DNA of 64,000 nt from Clostridium_I sp963725425. Its GTDB lineage: Bacteria > Bacillota > Clostridia > Clostridiales > Clostridiaceae. Position numbers and translations under genes: made by a program. Shown piece by piece: positions 59,841 through 64,000 of this stretch. How positions within the stretch are numbered: position 1 is the stretch's first letter; each line of letters starts with the position of its first letter. The stretch lies in NCBI GenBank assembly GCA_963725425.1, contig CAVRYJ010000031.1, forward strand, positions 682,001 to 746,000, in the 5' to 3' direction. The notes beneath the pieces are model-generated. The model saw nothing but the letters and a program-made list of their open reading frames with translations. It did not search any database and was not told the DNA's origin.

Positions 59841-61082
59841 TTAATACTTCAAAAAAGTAATAATAAATTTTGTTCCTATATTTACTTTACTCTTAACTTC
59901 AATTAACCCATCATGAGATTCTATTATTGATTTTGCCAGTGCCAAACCTATACCTACAGAATCACTGTTTTTAGAGTTTTTGCCTTATAAAATCTTTTAA
60001 ATATATTAGGTAAATCTTCTTCACTTATGCCTTCTCCATTGTCTTCTATTTCGATCCTTCTATAAAGTGGATTTTCTGTTAATTGTATATTTATTATCCC
60101 ATTTTTATTGCAGTGCTCTATAGCATTTCTTAATTATATTTATAAAAGCCTCTTCTAGCCATGATTTATCATGATTAAAAATCACTTTTTCACTATTTTT
60201 AAATTTTATTATTACCATAGTCTCCTCTACTTGTTCTCTAAGTGTATCAATGGAATTTTCAATAGTTTCATTTAAATCATCAGGTTCTTTGGCGAATTCT
60301 ATAGATTTAGAATCCAGTCTTGCCAATTTTAATATGCTTTTTATAAGCCAATTCATTCTATAAAGTTGTTTTTTATTATTTTGCAGGAAAAACTGACTTT
60401 TTTCCCGTGTAAGTTCTTTAGTAAGTAAAATGTCATTATAAACAAACATTGAAGAGAGTGGAGTTTTTAGTTGATGTGATATATCAGAAAGCAAGTCCAC
60501 TAAAAAATGTTTTTCCTTATTAAGTTCGTCTATGTTGTTTCTAATTATTGTTCTCATAGAGTTAAATGAAGTGAATAATTTTGCAAAATCTCCTTCTTTA
60601 TCTTCATTAATCCATATATCATATTCCCCATCTACTACTTTTTTAGCCGCTAAAGTAATCTTTCTAACGTTATTATAAAAATAAGCATATTGCATATAAT
60701 TGAGAATAAAAAATACAGCTGCCATAATAACAAAAATACCTATAATAAAATATGTATTATATAATATAGTTCTATTTACATAAGGAAATAGCTGATTTTG
60801 GAGCTCCGGTGTTAATCCATATTGTTTTAAAATTACCATCCCTCGTTTTGCATCTTTTTCTGAAACTTCTTTTGTAGTTATTGGGATAATATCCTTTAAT
60901 AGCTTTGGATCTTCATGGTTTATTTTATTTGTAACAGCCGCCAAACTTTTTATATAATTTGCCTTCAGATTATTATTATTTATTTGTACTATTGAAAGCG
61001 TCACCACTAAAAAAAACATATTTAAGAACAAAATAGCCATTGTACTTTTTTTTAGTTCTGGATTTATAAAATATCGTCCCAT
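59841..61082 (-). pseudogene. sensor histidine kinase, two frameshifts
   Basis: Two-component sensor of about 410 residues, with two N-terminal helices (MAILFLNMFFLVVTLSIVQI and YFIIGIFVIMAAVFFILNYM), HAMP, the phosphorylation motif LLSDISHQLKTPLSSMFVYN, and an ATPase domain. The first frame (61082-60105) ends at NIIKKCYRALQ; dropping one A there restores NAIEHCNKNGIINIQL and RRIEIEDNGEGISEEDLPNI. A second shift near 59970 restores SVGIGLALAKSIIESHDG, ending at 59841. ATG is 6 bp after the regulator gene's stop. Both defects are in or beside A runs. Confidence 0.8.
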
Positions 61083-61088
61083 CTTAAT

Positions 61089-61784
61089 CTACTCCTTAAC
61101 AACAGTTTTATTCCACCTATAACCTAAACCCCTCTGAGTTATTATATATTCTGGCACTTTTACATTTTCCTCTATTTTACCTCTGATTCTTTTAATATAA
61201 ACTGAAAGGGTATTTTCATCAAAAAAGCTTCCTCCACATCAATCAATTCATTAAGTATCTCACTTCTTTTAATCAATATTTGTGGTTTATTCATAAATAT
61301 CAAGAGCAATTTATATTCCTGTGCACTAAGAAATATTTCCTTACCTCCCTTTGTGATTGTTGCAATAGAGCGTATCTACAATAACATCTCCACTTATGAG
61401 CTTATTCCCATTACTGACATTTTTATAGTTTCTTCTTATTAAAACCTTTATTCTTGATAAAAACTCCTTTACTCCAAAGGGTTTTGTAATATAATCATCA
61501 CCACCAAGTTCTAGCCCTAACACAATGTTAACCTCTTCATCTAGCGCCGTTAAAAACATTATAGGTATATCACTTTTAGTCCTTATATATTTACATAGTG
61601 AATATCCACTCCCATCTGGTAAATTAATATCCAAAATAATTAAATCTAAATCTTCATTTTCGAAAATATTTTTACCTGCCTGTAAGCTAGCCGCTCTTAA
61701 TACTTCATAGCCTTCTTCTTTTAATGTAAACTCTATACCTAAAGACAATGCTTCGTCGTCTTCCACAAATAATAATCTTGTCAT
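61089..61784 (-). pseudogene. OmpR-type response regulator, two frameshifts
   Basis: Response regulator of about 230 residues. Receiver domain: LLFVEDDEALSLGIEFTLKE, phosphoacceptor Asp in LIILDINLPDGSG and Lys in DYITKPFGVKEF. The first frame stops at 61341; a shift near 61365 restores TITKGGKEIFLSAQEYKLL, and another in the T run near 61225-61230 restores FDENTLSVYIKRIRGKIEEN and ITQRGLGYRWNKTVV. Its neighbours are the kinase above and an FtsX-type permease, a common bacitracin-type or lipid-stress module in Firmicutes. Confidence 0.8.
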
Positions 61785-61932
61785 AAATTAACCCCCAAAA
61801 ACTTCTTACTTACATTTTACACTATAAAAGATAAAAACTACAAAAAGTTATGAGCTTCAAAACTGGTTACAAACTTCAAAATTAGTAACAAGCTTAAAGT
61901 TACAAGTTTAAACATTTTATTTATTTGAAATA

Positions 61933-61964
61933 AAAGAAGATGCAAATATGCTTGCATCTTCTTT
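61933..61964. terminator. hairpin between the permease and response-regulator genes
   Basis: AAAGAAGATGCAA (61933-61945) and TTGCATCTTCTTT (61952-61964) pair perfectly. Confidence 0.8.
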
Positions 61965-61967
61965 ATT

Positions 61968-62029
61968 GATTTCTGCCCCAGCAGAAAATCCTCCTTAACT
62001 CTTAACTCTTAACTTTTAACTCTTAACTA
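61968..62029 (-). repeat. hairpin plus five heptads at the FtsX-type permease 3' end
   Basis: GATTTCTGC-CCCA-GCAGAAAATC (61968-61990, one bulged A) is followed by TTAACTC, TTAACTC, TTAACTT, TTAACTC, TTAACTA (61995-62029). The permease stop codon begins 5 bp after the last heptad. Confidence 0.8.
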
Positions 62030-62033
62030 TTTA

Positions 62034-64000
62034 TTACCCATCTTCTCTAATAATCTCAATTATATTTTCTTTGTTTATTCTTCCAAGAGGACTAAGTACA
62101 GACAAATATCCAATTATCATTGCTGCACCTCCTGCAATTGCTATACCAACCCAGGGAATGTTCCATGGTAAATCTTGTATTCCCATTATGCTTTTATACA
62201 TTAGATAAGATAAACCAGATGCTATTATAGAACCATATATAGTTCCTACTATTCCATATAAAAGGCCTTCTAGTACTATCATCTTTTTTAAGCCTTTTTG
62301 AGTAAGTCCTATGGCTTTAAGTGCGGCGAATTCTCTTTTTCTAAGTATAATATTTGTTGTTAGTGTGTTTATTATATTTACGCTACTTATTAGTGATACA
62401 ACAATTACAAAACCATAAACTAATATTTCAACCATTAAAATTGTGGATTTACCTCTTCTATTTCTATCTATCCTATCTAGTGTACCAAGAGCAGGATTAT
62501 CTTGTATTGTAGCTTGAATTTCATTCTGTGCTTTATCCTCTAATTTCACATCTTTAATTTCAATATTTAAAGATGAAGGTCGTGTCTCTCCTATACCTGT
62601 TAAACTTTTTACAACTTTTTGAGTTGTTATTAATTTTATTCCTTTAATTGCAAAATTGGACTCAAAAGGATCTTCATTAAGAATTGCAAGCACCTTAACT
62701 TTTTTTATTGGATTATCTTTATTTTTTTCATCTAAAAAATTCTTAAGTTCTATCTCATCCCCTATATTTAGATTGACAATTGGACCAGAGTATTTTTTGC
62801 CTGTTTTCTCATTAATTACATAGTCTTTGTTAACAACAATAACTCCATTTTCATCGTTTAATTTAGATATATCTATTTTTCCTGCCTCTACATATTTCTT
62901 AGCCTCTTCCATAGAATTATCATCATATATTGAGATCCTTCCGCCCTCAAACATGGTTTTTTCTTCTCCATTTAGTTTTTCTTTTTTATAAAAATCAGGA
63001 TAAGCCTTTACTTGTTCTATTTCCTTACCGCTATCCATGTATTCTTTAAACGGAAAGTCTCCATACACCCTATATACTTTACTCACTGTATTTAATCTAC
63101 TTATATTGTCTATAATATTATTACTAATATTTTCATTATTTTCGTCTGAACTTGACCTATTTTGAACAACTGAAAAATCTATTTTATCCCCTTCATTACC
63201 ACTCCCATTTAAATTTAAAGTCATATCCATAAAAGACTTAAACGTGACAAACAACACTACACTTATTACTATAGAAAATACTGTTATTCTATATCTTTTT
63301 TTATTCCTTTTAATGTTTTTTGCCGCTAAACCTCCTTCAAATCCAAAAATTTTACCTATGATTCTATTTTTACTCCTCTTTATTTTTTCTTTGGTTATAG
63401 AAGTTCTACTATTTATAGCTACAAGTGGCGAAATTCGCCCCGCAAAGAAAGATGGAATTAATGCTGAAAAGTACACCGAGGCTATTCCAATTGCAGTACT
63501 GATTAAAAGTACTTCTGGAGAAATAGCAATTTCCATAGGCATAACTGTATCTGCGCCTATGAGTTTAAATGCAATTTTGATTCCGTATATTGCTATAATA
63601 CCAAGGAGTAGTCCAATTGGTATACCAATGGCTGCTAAAATGGTAGCCTCTCTAAGTACCATTTTTCTTAACTGCTTGGGTGTCATTCCTACAGCCCTTA
63701 AAAGACCAAACTGCTTTAATCTTTCCACAACACTTATTTGAAACGAGTTGTATATTACTGCAATAGTAGCAATTACTACTATTGATATTACTATTGCAAG
63801 CATCCCAAACATTGCCTTAGCGATAGAATCTCCACCTCCGCCTTCTAAATCAATAACATAGCTATTATTATCTACTGTTTTTTTATCTGCTAAACTATCT
63901 AGCTCGCTCACAGCATTTTTTAAATTTGTTTTTGAACTGATTTGTACAACCAAAGTTGAACCACTTATAGGTATATCATTACTCTTAGATAATAGTATTC
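62034..64000 (-). CDS. FtsX/MacB-type ABC transporter permease, N-terminus missing
   Basis: Membrane subunit of an ABC transporter of the FtsX (predicted permease) class. At least 655 codons are present; the frame is still open at the right edge. Two FtsX cores are visible: the first with VVERLKQFGLLRAVGMTPKQ and a three-helix set, the second with LRKREFAALKAIGLTQKGLK near the C-terminus, joined by a large extracytoplasmic domain (about residues 235-500). The last residues read INKENIIEIIREDG. Together with the two-component genes just downstream, it fits a peptide-antibiotic or envelope-stress module. The ATPase gene should lie past the window. Confidence 0.87.
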   Translation of the reverse strand, partial: ILLSKSNDIPISGSTLVVQISSKTNLKNAVSELDSLADKKTVDNNSYVIDLEGGGGDSIAKAMFGMLAIVISIVVIATIAVIYNSFQISVVERLKQFGLLRAVGMTPKQLRKMVLREATILAAIGIPIGLLLGIIAIYGIKIAFKLIGADTVMPMEIAISPEVLLISTAIGIASVYFSALIPSFFAGRISPLVAINSRTSITKEKIKRSKNRIIGKIFGFEGGLAAKNIKRNKKRYRITVFSIVISVVLFVTFKSFMDMTLNLNGSGNEGDKIDFSVVQNRSSSDENNENISNNIIDNISRLNTVSKVYRVYGDFPFKEYMDSGKEIEQVKAYPDFYKKEKLNGEEKTMFEGGRISIYDDNSMEEAKKYVEAGKIDISKLNDENGVIVVNKDYVINEKTGKKYSGPIVNLNIGDEIELKNFLDEKNKDNPIKKVKVLAILNEDPFESNFAIKGIKLITTQKVVKSLTGIGETRPSSLNIEIKDVKLEDKAQNEIQATIQDNPALGTLDRIDRNRRGKSTILMVEILVYGFVIVVSLISSVNIINTLTTNIILRKREFAALKAIGLTQKGLKKMIVLEGLLYGIVGTIYGSIIASGLSYLMYKSIMGIQDLPWNIPWVGIAIAGGAAMIIGYLSVLSPLGRINKENIIEIIREDG

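Noticed and set aside
1..64000. tRNA, rRNA, CRISPR, prophage or transposase genes
   Set aside because: Read for on both strands; none with recognisable features was found.

Overview
The window is AT-rich DNA from an endospore-forming Firmicute, most likely a Clostridium. Supporting evidence is a complete gerA/gerB/gerC germination operon, rubrerythrin and other ferritin-like proteins, a DUF362 ferredoxin-type protein, a yybP-ykoY riboswitch, strong purine-rich ribosome binding sites, TTG/GTG starts and very low GC. No rRNA, tRNA, CRISPR array, prophage or transposase was seen. Most genes lie on the minus strand.

Layout: (1-6 kb) a Y-family polymerase with a LexA box inside its promoter, gpmA, ilvBH and a DUF815 AAA+ ATPase. 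(6-16 kb) a Pro/Gly-rich protein, an AI-2E-type transporter, MarR and TetR regulators, a drug-efflux protein with a very large inserted extracytoplasmic domain, a sugar ABC importer lacking its own ATPase, and a ferritin-like protein. (16-26 kb) NamA, a radical SAM/SPASM protein, hisS with its own leader-peptide attenuator, an OFA-family transporter beside a LytS/LytTR two-component pair, UvsE, and a cation exchanger under a yybP-ykoY riboswitch. (26-38 kb) a frameshifted MFS gene and a frameshifted YjbR gene, GrpB, an alpha/beta hydrolase, NfeD-flotillin, a TIR-like orphan protein, two small secreted proteins, a histidine kinase with a beheaded response regulator, and a TPR protein. (38-47 kb) four cold-shock genes in a row, each with the same promoter and 5'UTR hairpin, a SNF2/SWIM helicase and a homocysteine methyltransferase (both frameshifted), and a 45-residue peptide gene. 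(47-64 kb) metallophosphoesterase, YwbE-like protein, Nfo, a thioredoxin-like protein, an ABC exporter operon led by a degenerate ATPase fused to LytTR, gerABC, rubrerythrin, MsrA, DUF362, a frameshifted two-component system and a partial FtsX-type permease.

The most distinctive content is non-coding. A 7-bp repeat (TTAACTC/TTAACTT/TTAACTG) occurs in short phased tracts, usually at 3' ends of minus-strand genes; in four genes the stop codon itself is made from the repeat, and in several tracts a small hairpin with compensatory differences precedes it. Two families of larger structured repeats occur: a 160-bp element with near-identical inverted ends plus 56-bp short forms, and a ~235-bp multi-hairpin element. 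One copy of the second sits inside a copy of the first. The hisS leader encodes a 16-residue peptide with three consecutive His codons ahead of a terminator, an attenuator design unusual for a Firmicute hisS, where a T-box would be expected.

At least eight single-base frameshifts, mostly in A/T runs, affect five otherwise intact loci. Either the assembly carries homopolymer errors or these genes are decaying; the sequence alone cannot decide.
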